A stretch of 9,483 nucleotides of DNA from an uncultured Spirochaetaceae bacterium (GTDB lineage: Bacteria > Spirochaetota > Spirochaetia > Sphaerochaetales > Sphaerochaetaceae): contig CAMKPI010000054.1 of the NCBI GenBank assembly GCA_946414625.1, positions 1 to 9,483 of the forward strand. Reading direction: 5' to 3'. The notes beneath the pieces were generated by a model. That model had not been told where the DNA came from and made no database searches. It saw nothing but the letters and a program-made list of their open reading frames with translations. A program made the translations under genes and the position numbers. Position 1 is the first letter of the stretch; each line of letters starts with the position of its first letter. Below, one piece after another: positions 1 through 7,148 of this stretch.

Positions 1-287
1 GCAAAAAAAGCTCAAAAGCAGAAGAGCCGGCACGCAGACGCCAAAACGCGCCGCATCGGCAAGCGCGGCAGAGCCTTTGCCTGAAAAAATGCCATATATG
101 CAACAGACTGCGCCACCGCTTGCGGCGTCAGGCCCCACAGTCTGCATTCTGCGGCGCTGGAAGCACAGTCCTGCCCGTCAGGCCCCAGCCTCCACCGAAG
201 CGATGCCGCAGCAAAAAAAGCTCAAAAGCAGAAGAGCCGGCACGCAGACGCCAAAACGCGCCGCACCGACGAGCGCGGCAGAGCCTT
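1..287. repeat. Long direct repeat, two copies with period 210
   Basis: Positions 1-77 recur at 211-287 with only three differences by eye (56/266, 59/269 and 61/271), so about 74 of 77 bases match. The first copy may start left of the window. The spacer contains a smaller direct repeat, CGTCAGGCCCCA, at 126-137 and 176-187. The second copy ends just before the stop codon of the minus-strand YggT-type gene, so the repeats lie downstream of that gene. On the minus strand each copy ends in GAGC followed by a run of seven T, with a possible 4-bp GCTC/GAGC stem. This is too weak to call a terminator. No convincing gene is seen in 1-288. Confidence 0.8.
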
Positions 288-288
288 G

Positions 289-900
289 TCATGTCTTATT
301 CGCAACAACCCATGCGACAAAACTTCTCAATCCTGTCCTTATTCCGAAATAAAGGCACACATAAAAAACCAAAGCGGAAAGAACATACATCTCGTCAGAG
401 ACTGCACGCTTACGGACAAAAAAATCAATCATTCCCGCCACAAGGTTCACAGGACGCCGGATCACAGGGTCGATCATCTGCAAAAAAGCACGGCAACGCG
501 GATTTGTCGGAAACCTTCCGCAGATGTACCTTGCAAGAAGCAAGACACATAGCAGAACCAAAACGAATGAAAGAAGATACTGCCAAATTCCCTGTGCCAA
601 AAGAGCGGCGAAAACCCACGGCGTAATTACTCCGTTCCGCGCCAAAATTGAAAACACGCTTTGGAGAATATTCAGAGTCATAAACGCCCAAAGAGCCGAA
701 AAATCAACCGGCCCTCTGTTTTTCGATGAGCGGAACAGGTTCAGAAACGGATCGCACAAAGATTTCAGGAACGAAACAAACGGACCGTCCGAATGATACG
801 GGTCCCGTTGGCTCGGAAGCCAGGTGAGAAGCACCCTCACCCAAAGAGCCACGGAATAAATCCCGATAAGCGATGAAACAACACTGAAAACAGTCCTCAT
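289..900 (-). CDS. YggT family integral membrane protein
   Basis: Predicted protein of 203 residues with about four hydrophobic segments (residues roughly 3-28, 66-86, 95-126 and 169-198). The first half carries the YggT signature: a Tyr/Arg-rich helix (Y15, R22), then TWLP at 26-29, then DPFL at 50-53 followed by F56-R57, and VDFSAL at 65-70. A weaker second copy (P131, then IDPVIRRP at 143-150) matches the two-repeat architecture of the family. YggT proteins are inner-membrane proteins linked to osmotic tolerance or, in plastid relatives, cofactor and envelope functions. The precise role is unknown. I chose the ATG at 900 because GGAGG lies upstream (11-nt spacing). An earlier in-frame ATG at 918 lacks a ribosome binding site, and a 254-residue reading from 1053 would add an unconserved basic leader. 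The gene follows dnaE on the same strand after 286 nt and no promoter or terminator is obvious between them, so co-transcription is possible. Confidence 0.8.
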   Translation of the reverse strand: MRTVFSVVSSLIGIYSVALWVRVLLTWLPSQRDPYHSDGPFVSFLKSLCDPFLNLFRSSKNRGPVDFSALWAFMTLNILQSVFSILARNGVITPWVFAALLAQGIWQYLLSFVLVLLCVLLLARYICGRFPTNPRCRAFLQMIDPVIRRPVNLVAGMIDFFVRKRAVSDEMYVLSALVFYVCLYFGIRTGLRSFVAWVVANKT

Positions 901-1186
901 CCCTTTCAAATCCTCCATATCCGGCAAGAAAAACAGGGCATCCGGCTTCCCGAGTCCACGAACCGCGCGGATCACGCAGAAAAACCCGGCGCCTCCGCCG
1001 CGCCTGAACCGAAGCCCCTTCTGCTTCCACAGACCGCCACATCCGAACGCCACACGCGTTTCCGGCCGTGAAGGACCTGCTCAATCTCACACCGACGCGA
1101 TAGGCCTCCACCCGAGTGTTCCTATTGCCGCAGCCCGGCATGAACGCTGCAAATGCCGGCACAGGGTCAACCTACACAGAGGCAAC

Positions 1187-4100
1187 CTACTCGGTATATA
1201 CATCAATCACACCGTCGCAGCCCTTCAGAGCCGCGACAAGATCTCTGTCGGCGCTGGCGTTAAACATATCGCCCGCCACAATCCGGCGCACCCGTCCCTC
1301 GGCGTTTCCCTCGTCGTCAACACTCTGGTACATCACGAACTCGATTCCAGCCGTTCCCTTATGAGCCTGAAGAAGACTCCGTATCTCCGAACCTGACTTC
1401 GCCGTCGCGCCCCGCTGGTTCACCTCTATGTACATCTTGGAAGGCTTGTGTGGCTTCATCTGCGCTGGATTGCCGTATATCGTGTCAACAGCGAAACTCA
1501 TCCTGTCGTTATACTTTTTGAAGCCACCCTGCACCCCAAGCACCCGTCCCTTCACGATGCCCGGCTCGTACAACGCCCACTGTTTCGGAAAAACCGTCAC
1601 TTCTATGTGCCCGTTATAATCCTCCAGGGTGACATATCCCATGCGGCTGCCGGACTTGGTGGTAAGAGATTTGACATCCGTCACAAGCCCTATCAGGTCG
1701 TACTTCACGCCCTCCGCGAACCGCTCCGGGCGTGAGAGGTCCAATCGGACAAAGGCTTCCCAGACAGTCCTGTAAACATCCAGCGGATGCCCCGACATGT
1801 AGAACCCAAGGTACTCCTTCTCTCTCTCCAATTTCTCAACAAGGTCGAAGTCAGGCACGCTCTTCATCTTGTATCCCGCGGAGGGAGCTTCGACGCCATC
1901 ATCGCCGAAAGCGCCGCCGAAAAGAAGATTCTGCCCGTAGTCGCGAGCCTCCTTGTCCCCCTGGAAGCTCTTCAGAGCGTCCTCCCAGTTCGCAAGAAGA
2001 GTCGGTCGGTTATACCCGAAGGTGTCGAACGCGCCGCCGTAAACCAGTGCCTCGATTGTGTTCTTCGACGCCACCTTACTGTCGCTGCGCCGCAGGAAAT
2101 CAAGAAAATCTTTGTACGGCCCATTCTCTTCCCGCTCTTTCAGAATCAGATCCACAATCTTCTCTCCAAGCCCTTTGAGCCCGGCAAGCCCATATACGAT
2201 GTCGCCGCCGGACACGTTGAAGAAGAGGTCGGACTTATTGATATCCGGAGTCAGGATACGTATGCCGCGTGACTTCACATACTCCAGATACTTCTTGAAG
2301 TTGTCGCTGTTTGTTATCTCGTTTGTCAGGTTCGCAGCATAAAACTCGGCTGGATAGTGGCATTTGAGATATGCCGTGCGGTATGACAGGACGGTATAGC
2401 AGACGCTGTGGCTCTTGTTGAAGCCATAGCCGGCAAACGGCTTGATATGCTCGAAAAGCTCCCGAGCCGCCGCCTCACTATGACCGTTTTTCACCGCCCC
2501 TTCGACGAATTTTCTCTCCTGCTCCGGCAGGAGTTCAACCTTCTTCTTTCCCATGACCTTGCGCAGAGTGTCCGCTTCGCCCAGCGTGAAGCCCGCATAT
2601 ATCTGGGCGGTTTTCATCACCTGCTCCTGATATACCATCACTCCATAGGTCGGCTTCAGGAGATCCACCAAAGACGGATCTGGGTAGTTTATCTCCATCC
2701 TGCCCTGCTTTGAGTCGATATACTGCGGAATGAACTGCATGGGGCCCGGGCGGTAGAGGCTTGTCATCGCGTCCAGCTCCTCGAACCGCGTCGGAGACAG
2801 AAGCCGGAGGTTCTTCTGCATCCCGGGACTTTCAAACTGGAACACCATCTCGCTGTCGCCCGCCGCCATCATTGCATAGGTTGCGGCGTCGTCGAAAGGA
2901 ACCTTCTCCAAATCGAAGTCCGGCTCGTGTTTTCGGATAAGGCGCGTTGTGTTTTTCAGGATGGTGAGAGTCTTGAGGCCGAGGAAATCCATCTTGACAA
3001 GCCCGCAGTCCTCCAGCATCCCCATTGTATACTGAGTGGAAATACCGCCTGTCTTCTGATCCTTGTAGAGCGGGACGTAGTTCTTCAGCGGCTCCCTGCC
3101 TATCACAACGCCGCATGCGTGGGTGCTGACATGGCGCGCAAGGTTCTCCAGCCTGAGCGACGCGTCAAAGAGCTCCTCATACACCCCGCCCCGGGCGCGA
3201 ACCTCCTGCAGATCAGGATTGCTCTTCAGCGCCCATTCCAGCATCGTCTTGCAGCCGGCTTCCTTTGCTTCATCCGGCAGCTTGATGTCGTCAGGAATCA
3301 TCTTCGTTATCGCGTTCGACTCGTCGAAGGAAATATCCAGGACGCGCGCCACATCCTTGACCACAGCCTTTGCCTTCAGCGTTCCGAATGTGGCTATCTG
3401 CCCAACACTATCGCGCCCGTATTTGTTTGTTACATAATTGATTACTTCCTGCCTGCCCTCGAAGCAGAAGTCCACGTCAAAATCCGGCAGGCTTATCCTG
3501 TCCGGATTCAGAAAACGCTCAAACAGGAGGTCGTGCGCAATCGGATCCACGTTGGTAATGTCTATGCAGTACGCCACAAGGCTTCCCGCGCCGCTGCCGC
3601 GCCCCGCCCCAACCGGAATCCCGTGGGTTTTCGCCCAATATATGTAGTCGCGGACAATGAGAAAGTACGAGTCGAAGCCCATCTTAAGAATGACGGACAG
3701 CTCGAAGCCCAGCCTCTCCTCGAGGGTTTTCTTTTTCTCTGCCTTCCGGCGCGCGGCCTCGTCGTCTCCGTCCACTCCTTCGGCGTATCCCGGATACCGC
3801 CGCGCGAGGCCTTCCCACGCAAGGCGGGTCAGGTAGTCCTTCGTATCTTTATACCCCTCAGGAACATCCACCTTCGGCAGGATCGGACCCGGGAACACGA
3901 TGTCGAACTTGCACCTGTCGGCAATCTCCCTTGTTGTCGCAACCGATTCCGGATAGTCCTTGAAAAGAGAGGCCATCTCGTCGCCGGACTTCATGTAGAA
4001 CTCTTCGGTGCCGAAGCGCATCCTGTCCGTGTCGCTCTTCTTTTTCTTGGTTCCCATGCACAGGAGTATGTCGTGCGCGGATGCATCGTCTTTATTTATG

Positions 4101-4708
4101 TAGTGAATGTCGTTTGTGCAGACGGTCTTGATGCCGAGATCCCGGGCAAGTTTCGCAAGAAGCGGCAGAACCGTCTCCTCTTCCTCGAGGAAATGGTTCT
4201 GCAGCTCGATATAGTACCTGTCGCCGAACACGCCCTTGTACCACTTTGCCGTCTCGTACGCCTTCTCGGGATTCTGGGACAGAAGCTGCCCCGGCAATTC
4301 CCCGGCCAGGCACGCGGAGAGACATATGAGCCCCTCGCTATGCTCCGCGAGGCACTGTCTGTCGATCCTGGGCTTACTGTAAAAGCCCTCGATCCAGGCT
4401 ATCGAGTTAAGCTCCATCAGGTTGTGATACCCTTTGTCGTTCATCGCAAGAAGGATCAGATGATACCGGCTCCCCTTTGTGAAACGTCCCTCCGGGCAGA
4501 TGTAGAACTCGCACCCGAGAATCGGCTGGATTTTCGCCCGCCGCAGCGCATGGTAGAACTCCAGAACTCCGAACATGTTGCCGTGGTCTGTGATGGCAAG
4601 CGCGTCCATCCCGAGCTCCTTGGCTCGCTCAACATATTTCTTTATCGACGCGGCCCCGTCCAGAAGAGAGTAGTCGGTGTGGTTATGCAGATGCACGAAA
4701 TCCGTCAT
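1187..4708 (-). CDS. dnaE: DNA polymerase III subunit alpha
   Basis: Catalytic subunit of the replicative polymerase, 1173 residues from this start (E. coli DnaE has 1160), apparently complete. An N-terminal PHP domain begins at once with HLHNH and YSLLDG (residues 6-18), and TDHGN follows near 40-44. The HxH metal-ligand motif is retained, so an active PHP nuclease is possible. The polymerase core has GRGSGAGSLVAY at 369-380 and PDFDVDF at 408-414, which holds the catalytic aspartates. The third catalytic aspartate lies in KMDFLGL (D574), and YGFNKSHSVCY lies near 761-771. A helix-hairpin-helix stretch, GLKGLGEK, is at 843-850. An OB-fold begins near residue 1003 and a C-terminal clamp/tau-binding region ends the protein. 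The ATG at 4708 is preferred over the GTG at 4738 because the PHP motif follows it directly, and because a promoter overlaps the extra codons and would start the transcript exactly at 4708. Confidence 0.97.
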   Translation of the reverse strand: MTDFVHLHNHTDYSLLDGAASIKKYVERAKELGMDALAITDHGNMFGVLEFYHALRRAKIQPILGCEFYICPEGRFTKGSRYHLILLAMNDKGYHNLMELNSIAWIEGFYSKPRIDRQCLAEHSEGLICLSACLAGELPGQLLSQNPEKAYETAKWYKGVFGDRYYIELQNHFLEEEETVLPLLAKLARDLGIKTVCTNDIHYINKDDASAHDILLCMGTKKKKSDTDRMRFGTEEFYMKSGDEMASLFKDYPESVATTREIADRCKFDIVFPGPILPKVDVPEGYKDTKDYLTRLAWEGLARRYPGYAEGVDGDDEAARRKAEKKKTLEERLGFELSVILKMGFDSYFLIVRDYIYWAKTHGIPVGAGRGSGAGSLVAYCIDITNVDPIAHDLLFERFLNPDRISLPDFDVDFCFEGRQEVINYVTNKYGRDSVGQIATFGTLKAKAVVKDVARVLDISFDESNAITKMIPDDIKLPDEAKEAGCKTMLEWALKSNPDLQEVRARGGVYEELFDASLRLENLARHVSTHACGVVIGREPLKNYVPLYKDQKTGGISTQYTMGMLEDCGLVKMDFLGLKTLTILKNTTRLIRKHEPDFDLEKVPFDDAATYAMMAAGDSEMVFQFESPGMQKNLRLLSPTRFEELDAMTSLYRPGPMQFIPQYIDSKQGRMEINYPDPSLVDLLKPTYGVMVYQEQVMKTAQIYAGFTLGEADTLRKVMGKKKVELLPEQERKFVEGAVKNGHSEAAARELFEHIKPFAGYGFNKSHSVCYTVLSYRTAYLKCHYPAEFYAANLTNEITNSDNFKKYLEYVKSRGIRILTPDINKSDLFFNVSGGDIVYGLAGLKGLGEKIVDLILKEREENGPYKDFLDFLRRSDSKVASKNTIEALVYGGAFDTFGYNRPTLLANWEDALKSFQGDKEARDYGQNLLFGGAFGDDGVEAPSAGYKMKSVPDFDLVEKLEREKEYLGFYMSGHPLDVYRTVWEAFVRLDLSRPERFAEGVKYDLIGLVTDVKSLTTKSGSRMGYVTLEDYNGHIEVTVFPKQWALYEPGIVKGRVLGVQGGFKKYNDRMSFAVDTIYGNPAQMKPHKPSKMYIEVNQRGATAKSGSEIRSLLQAHKGTAGIEFVMYQSVDDEGNAEGRVRRIVAGDMFNASADRDLVAALKGCDGVIDVYTE

Positions 4709-4714
4709 GAGTAA

Positions 4715-4743
4715 ATGATAGCAAAGAAAAACGCTCACGTCAA
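4715..4743 (-). promoter_or_regulatory. Sigma70-type promoter of dnaE, predicted leaderless start
   Basis: Read on the minus strand, TTGACG (4743-4738) is followed by exactly 17 nt and then TATCAT (4720-4715). Each hexamer matches five of six consensus bases. Six bases separate the -10 box from the dnaE ATG, so position +1 would be the A of that ATG (4708). No Shine-Dalgarno sequence is present upstream of the ATG, which is consistent with a leaderless message. Confidence 0.65.
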
Positions 4744-4894
4744 CACTTTACTATACATGTAGCAAGATTTTTATATTTGTTTTACATCAAAGAAATTGCC
4801 TCTGTTTTCGGACTGGGAACGCTGCGGGTTGCCACGCAAAGAGCCTTCTCCCGAGGTCTGTATAAGTTCCGCGCCCCCGCATTTTGGCGGCTCT

Positions 4895-5120
4895 TGTTTA
4901 TGCCTCGTTGTGCCGGTTTTTGTCGTTTTCGCCGGTTTATGCCGCATTGCGGCGGGTTGTCGCGTTTTTCGCTTTTACGACGATTTATGCCCATATATAC
5001 CCGTCTGCGTCGCTTTCCGCCGGTTATGAAGTTTTCGTGTTATGCCGGCATATGCCCGTTTGTGCCGGTTTCGCGTTTTGCTGTTTTAGTCGCGTCATGG
5101 CGCCTTATACCGCTATATTT
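4895..5120. repeat. Degenerate tandem array with about 10-nt period
   Basis: The stretch consists of degenerate units close to CGNTTTATGC. Clear examples are at 4931-4940, 4981-4990, 5011-5020, 5101-5110 and 5111-5119. The unit length stays near 10, so the T-rich cores recur about once per helical turn. A GCCGC-ATT-GCGGC hairpin (4941-4953) and the 12-bp palindrome TATGCCGGCATA (5041-5052) lie inside. Reading frames through the array are biased and give Arg/Phe/Met-Pro-rich peptides with no family signature, so I treat it as non-coding. The rest of the 4744-5253 gap shows no gene. Its last 100 nt are AT-rich and carry the candidate operator described separately. Confidence 0.6.
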
Positions 5121-5215
5121 CCCAAAGGACAAGGCAGCCCGGCAGAGCATGCAAATCCTAACTGGATTTTCTAAAAAAAGTGTATTTTTTCAACCTATTA
5201 TGACAATACTAACTT

Positions 5216-5231
5216 ATTAAGCAAACTTAAT
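5216..5231. promoter_or_regulatory. Inverted repeat, candidate operator of the toxin-antitoxin operon
   Basis: ATTAAG, four spacer bases and CTTAAT form a perfect 6-bp inverted repeat. It lies 22 bp upstream of the predicted antitoxin start in AT-rich DNA. Ribbon-helix-helix antitoxins of the RelB/DinJ type bind such short palindromes and repress their own operon. I could not fit a good promoter around it, so the role is inferred from position and symmetry only. Confidence 0.35.
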
Positions 5232-5253
5232 TGGCTAGCTGGAAAACTGAATC

Positions 5254-5514
5254 ATAACTGAGAACAATTGGGTAACCGTTTCTTTCCCGATGGACCGAAA
5301 AACCTATAACGAATACAAAAGCATCGTATCGGAACAAGGAATTAAGATGAAGGAAGACCTAATCTCGCACATCAAGAATGTGATCAAATACGAAACCCCA
5401 AACATAGACACGCTCAACACGATAGCAGAAACACAAAGCCTTCCGGCAAACCCTCCGGAAAAAACGTACAGCTCTTTCGCTGAAATGCCGGAGGATATGA
5501 GGAATAGCATCTGA
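5254..5514 (+). CDS. RelB/DinJ family antitoxin with ATA start
   Basis: Predicted 86 residues, the same length as E. coli DinJ. Residues 6-11 (WVTVSF) form the DNA-contacting beta strand of a ribbon-helix-helix fold. Two helices follow (about 14-26 and 31-45), with the GIKMKED turn where family members have a Gly-Leu/Ile-x-Met/Ile-Ser motif. The C-terminal half (PNIDTLNTIAE, then KTYSSFAEMPEDMR) resembles the toxin-wrapping part of RelB-like proteins. The odd feature is the start. The open frame begins after a TGA at 5248-5250 and has no ATG, GTG or TTG before 5290. The ATG at 5290 would remove the beta strand, and the ATG at 5347, which has an AAGGA ribosome site, would remove most of the DNA-binding domain. 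ATA at 5254 is the codon where the family start would fall. The toxin gene follows with an overlap of about 11 nt. Family assignment is fairly secure; the start is not. Confidence 0.7.
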   Translation: MTENNWVTVSFPMDRKTYNEYKSIVSEQGIKMKEDLISHIKNVIKYETPNIDTLNTIAETQSLPANPPEKTYSSFAEMPEDMRNSI

Positions 5515-5815
5515 AATAATCAGGACGCGGAAATTCGCAAAAGACCTGCTTCTTGCGGAAGCGAGAGGGTACGATCTGAGGCTTATAGGACAAGTGGTGG
5601 ACACGCCCCCAAGCGGAAAACCGCTCGGGGGCAAGCACAAGAACCATCCGCTGTGCGGCAACTTCACAGGTCTTCGCGAATGCCATATAACCCCGGATTG
5701 GCTTTTAATATACAGAATTGAAAAATCCCAGCTTCAGCTGATCCTGACCAGGACGGGCACGCATAGCGATTTATACCGGTTTAAGCCGCTTTATGCCGCG
5801 CCCTTCCCGTCGTAA
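5504..5815 (+). CDS. YafQ family toxin (RelE-like mRNA interferase) with ATA start
   Basis: YafQ toxins are ribosome-dependent mRNA endonucleases neutralised by DinJ-type antitoxins. With the start used here (103 residues) the whole family core is present: RTRKFAKDL near residues 7-15, RGYDL at 21-25, NHPLCG at 46-51, GLRECH at 56-61, PDWLLIY at 64-70 and RTGTHSDLY at 83-91. H47, E59, H61, D65, W66 and H87 correspond to the E. coli YafQ active-site set (E for D61), with Y91 in place of F91. No ATG, GTG or TTG exists before the GTG at 5594, which would delete the first quarter of the protein. ATA at 5504 sits 9 nt after a perfect GGAGG (5490-5494). ATA at 5516 is the alternative. Twelve residues after SDLY are encoded by decamer repeat and flanking DNA. 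The gene overlaps the antitoxin and ends inside the convergent regulator gene by 25 bp. Confidence 0.8.
   Translation: MASEIIRTRKFAKDLLLAEARGYDLRLIGQVVDTPPSGKPLGGKHKNHPLCGNFTGLRECHITPDWLLIYRIEKSQLQLILTRTGTHSDLYRFKPLYAAPFPS
5767..5798. repeat. Three decamer repeats at the toxin and regulator gene ends
   Basis: Three consecutive 10-nt units (5767-5776, 5777-5786 and 5787-5796) followed by CG fit CGNTTTANGC, the same degenerate unit as in the array at 4895-5120. The first unit encodes the end of the toxin core (DLY) and the next units encode its extra tail. The third unit contains the TAA stop of the minus-strand WYL regulator at 5793-5791. Confidence 0.65.
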
Positions 5816-6810
5816 ACCGAAAGGATGTCTCTCATCGTTTTCACAAATCGCTTGCGCAGGCTCTCGGGAGAGATAATCTTTACTGAATCGCCGCACTGAA
5901 TTATACGCAGTATCAGCTCTATGGAATTTTCAGCGTCGAACATGCACAGATACTTCCCGCCCGGCTGCTTCTCGGTCTTAATAGGACCGTGCACCACGCT
6001 CCGGAACGAGTTCAGAGCGGATCTGTCCGCCGTCTCCAGAGTGACGCGTATCACATCCACAACCATTTCCACCGGCATTTTCGCGTCCTGATGGGCAAAG
6101 GCGCGGAGGTTGTCCGGAATTGTGTACGTCTCGTTGAGAATCTCCACGCTGACAATCCTCGAGATGTCTATGGTGACAATCTCTGTTGAGTGCCTGAGAC
6201 GACCCGTGACTGTGATGGGATTGCGCCCGCTCTCGCCGTCCACAAAGCCAATGAAATACGGGGCGAGCTCCGTCTCCTCGGTCTCCGAAGCATCCAGCCT
6301 CTTGCCCGCTTCATCGTCCATGGCTGCCAGATGATCCGCACGGTGGGAGATCTTCACTATCCGGCCGGATACCCAGGCATCGATCAGCACATCCAGAATC
6401 TTGTTCGGCACCTTTGCCTCGCCCGCAGACCTCTTTTCCGCGTCGTCCGCGAGGGATGCTATGTTCTGAGCAATTTTCGGAGCATAGGAGAGCATGTTCA
6501 TGGCGATCTTTCTGAGTCCCGACGCAAGGTGCGGACTCTGGAACTGGCTGTTGGACAGGAGCATTTCGGCTCCCATGTTCAGCGCAAGACTTTCGTATAT
6601 CGACAGCTCCAGCCGATCCTCTGTCTCCCCCGCTTCTATGCGCACGAGGTTGTTCTCCTCGACCACGTTGTCATAGTTCCTCAAATCCTCGATATAACGC
6701 CCAACGGTGGACCTATGCACCCCTATGCGCCGCGCGATGTCAGCCTTGCGCAACCCTTCCGGATGCGCCTTCAGCAGCAATTCAAGCTGCGCAATACGCT
6801 CGCCTTTCAT
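5791..6810 (-). CDS. HTH and WYL domain transcriptional regulator
   Basis: 339 residues. An N-terminal winged helix-turn-helix (residues about 5-45) contains the DeoR/HTH_11-like pattern GLRKADIARRIGVHRSTVGR (19-38), followed by a helical linker. A WYL-type domain covers about 135-235, with ELAPYFIGF (181-189) and IDISRIVSVEIL (214-225) as the conserved strand and Arg-containing segment. The literal W-Y-L triplet is not retained (PITV stands there). The C-terminal part (about 253-333) looks like a WCX extension. WYL regulators are ligand- or nucleic-acid-responsive, usually dimeric repressors or activators. The same HTH-WYL-WCX layout occurs in regulators of phage-defence islands such as BrxR/CapW, but no defence genes are visible here, so the target is unknown. 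The ATG at 6810 has GGAGG six bases upstream. The gene is convergent with the toxin gene and divergent from the lipoprotein gene. Family call firm, function open. Confidence 0.85.
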   Translation of the reverse strand: MKGERIAQLELLLKAHPEGLRKADIARRIGVHRSTVGRYIEDLRNYDNVVEENNLVRIEAGETEDRLELSIYESLALNMGAEMLLSNSQFQSPHLASGLRKIAMNMLSYAPKIAQNIASLADDAEKRSAGEAKVPNKILDVLIDAWVSGRIVKISHRADHLAAMDDEAGKRLDASETEETELAPYFIGFVDGESGRNPITVTGRLRHSTEIVTIDISRIVSVEILNETYTIPDNLRAFAHQDAKMPVEMVVDVIRVTLETADRSALNSFRSVVHGPIKTEKQPGGKYLCMFDAENSIELILRIIQCGDSVKIISPESLRKRFVKTMRDILSVYDGKGAA

Positions 6811-7015
6811 ACAAACCCTCCGGATGCGCCGGCAACCTGCCGAAACATATGAATCAACTGCCGAACAACACGAAGCGCAGCCAGGAGTCCTCTATCCGGC
6901 ATCTTGCTGCATTCGATTGCCCCGCAGAGGCTCAAGAGCCCGGCTGCCAGCCTCCGATTTTGCGAAGAGCCGCCATCCGGCTGCAACTATTCCCCGGCAT
7001 GATTCACAACACGAA

Positions 7016-7048
7016 AACTGTAAGTCGCAATTTTGTTGCATAACAGTT
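7016..7048. promoter_or_regulatory. Nested inverted repeat, candidate regulator binding site
   Basis: AACTGT (7016-7021) pairs with ACAGTT (7043-7048), and inside it GCAA (7027-7030) pairs with TTGC (7036-7039). The inner and outer symmetry centres differ by one base. A run of seven T follows (7050-7056), so the plus strand could also form a weak terminator-like hairpin, but no plus-strand gene lies upstream to terminate. Its place between divergent genes favours an operator, possibly for the WYL regulator. Confidence 0.4.
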
Positions 7049-7148
7049 GTTTTTTTGTTGTATTTATAGATTATCAAATATCGAAGGTTTGTTCAATGCT
7101 TCAAACCAAAGAGATCGAAAACTGAAAGAAAAACATACGCCGAACTTT

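Noticed and set aside
2927..4714. A 595-codon open frame on the plus strand, antisense to dnaE
   Set aside because: It lies opposite a highly conserved dnaE, has no recognisable motif, and is the sort of long antisense frame that codon bias creates.
4709..4738. Longer dnaE start at the GTG at 4738
   Set aside because: The extra ten residues precede a canonical DnaE N-terminus, and these codons overlap the promoter that would start transcription at 4708.
4777..5220. A 147-codon plus-strand frame rich in Arg, Phe and Met-Pro
   Set aside because: It translates the decamer array. No ribosome site or conserved domain is seen, and the periodicity explains its composition.
5290..5514. Antitoxin starting at the ATG at 5290
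   Set aside because: There is no ribosome site, and the preceding in-frame codons encode the beta strand expected of the ribbon-helix-helix family.
7016..7056. Hairpin followed by a T run as an intrinsic terminator
   Set aside because: The stem is interrupted and AT-rich, and no plus-strand gene ends upstream of it. An operator role fits the position better.
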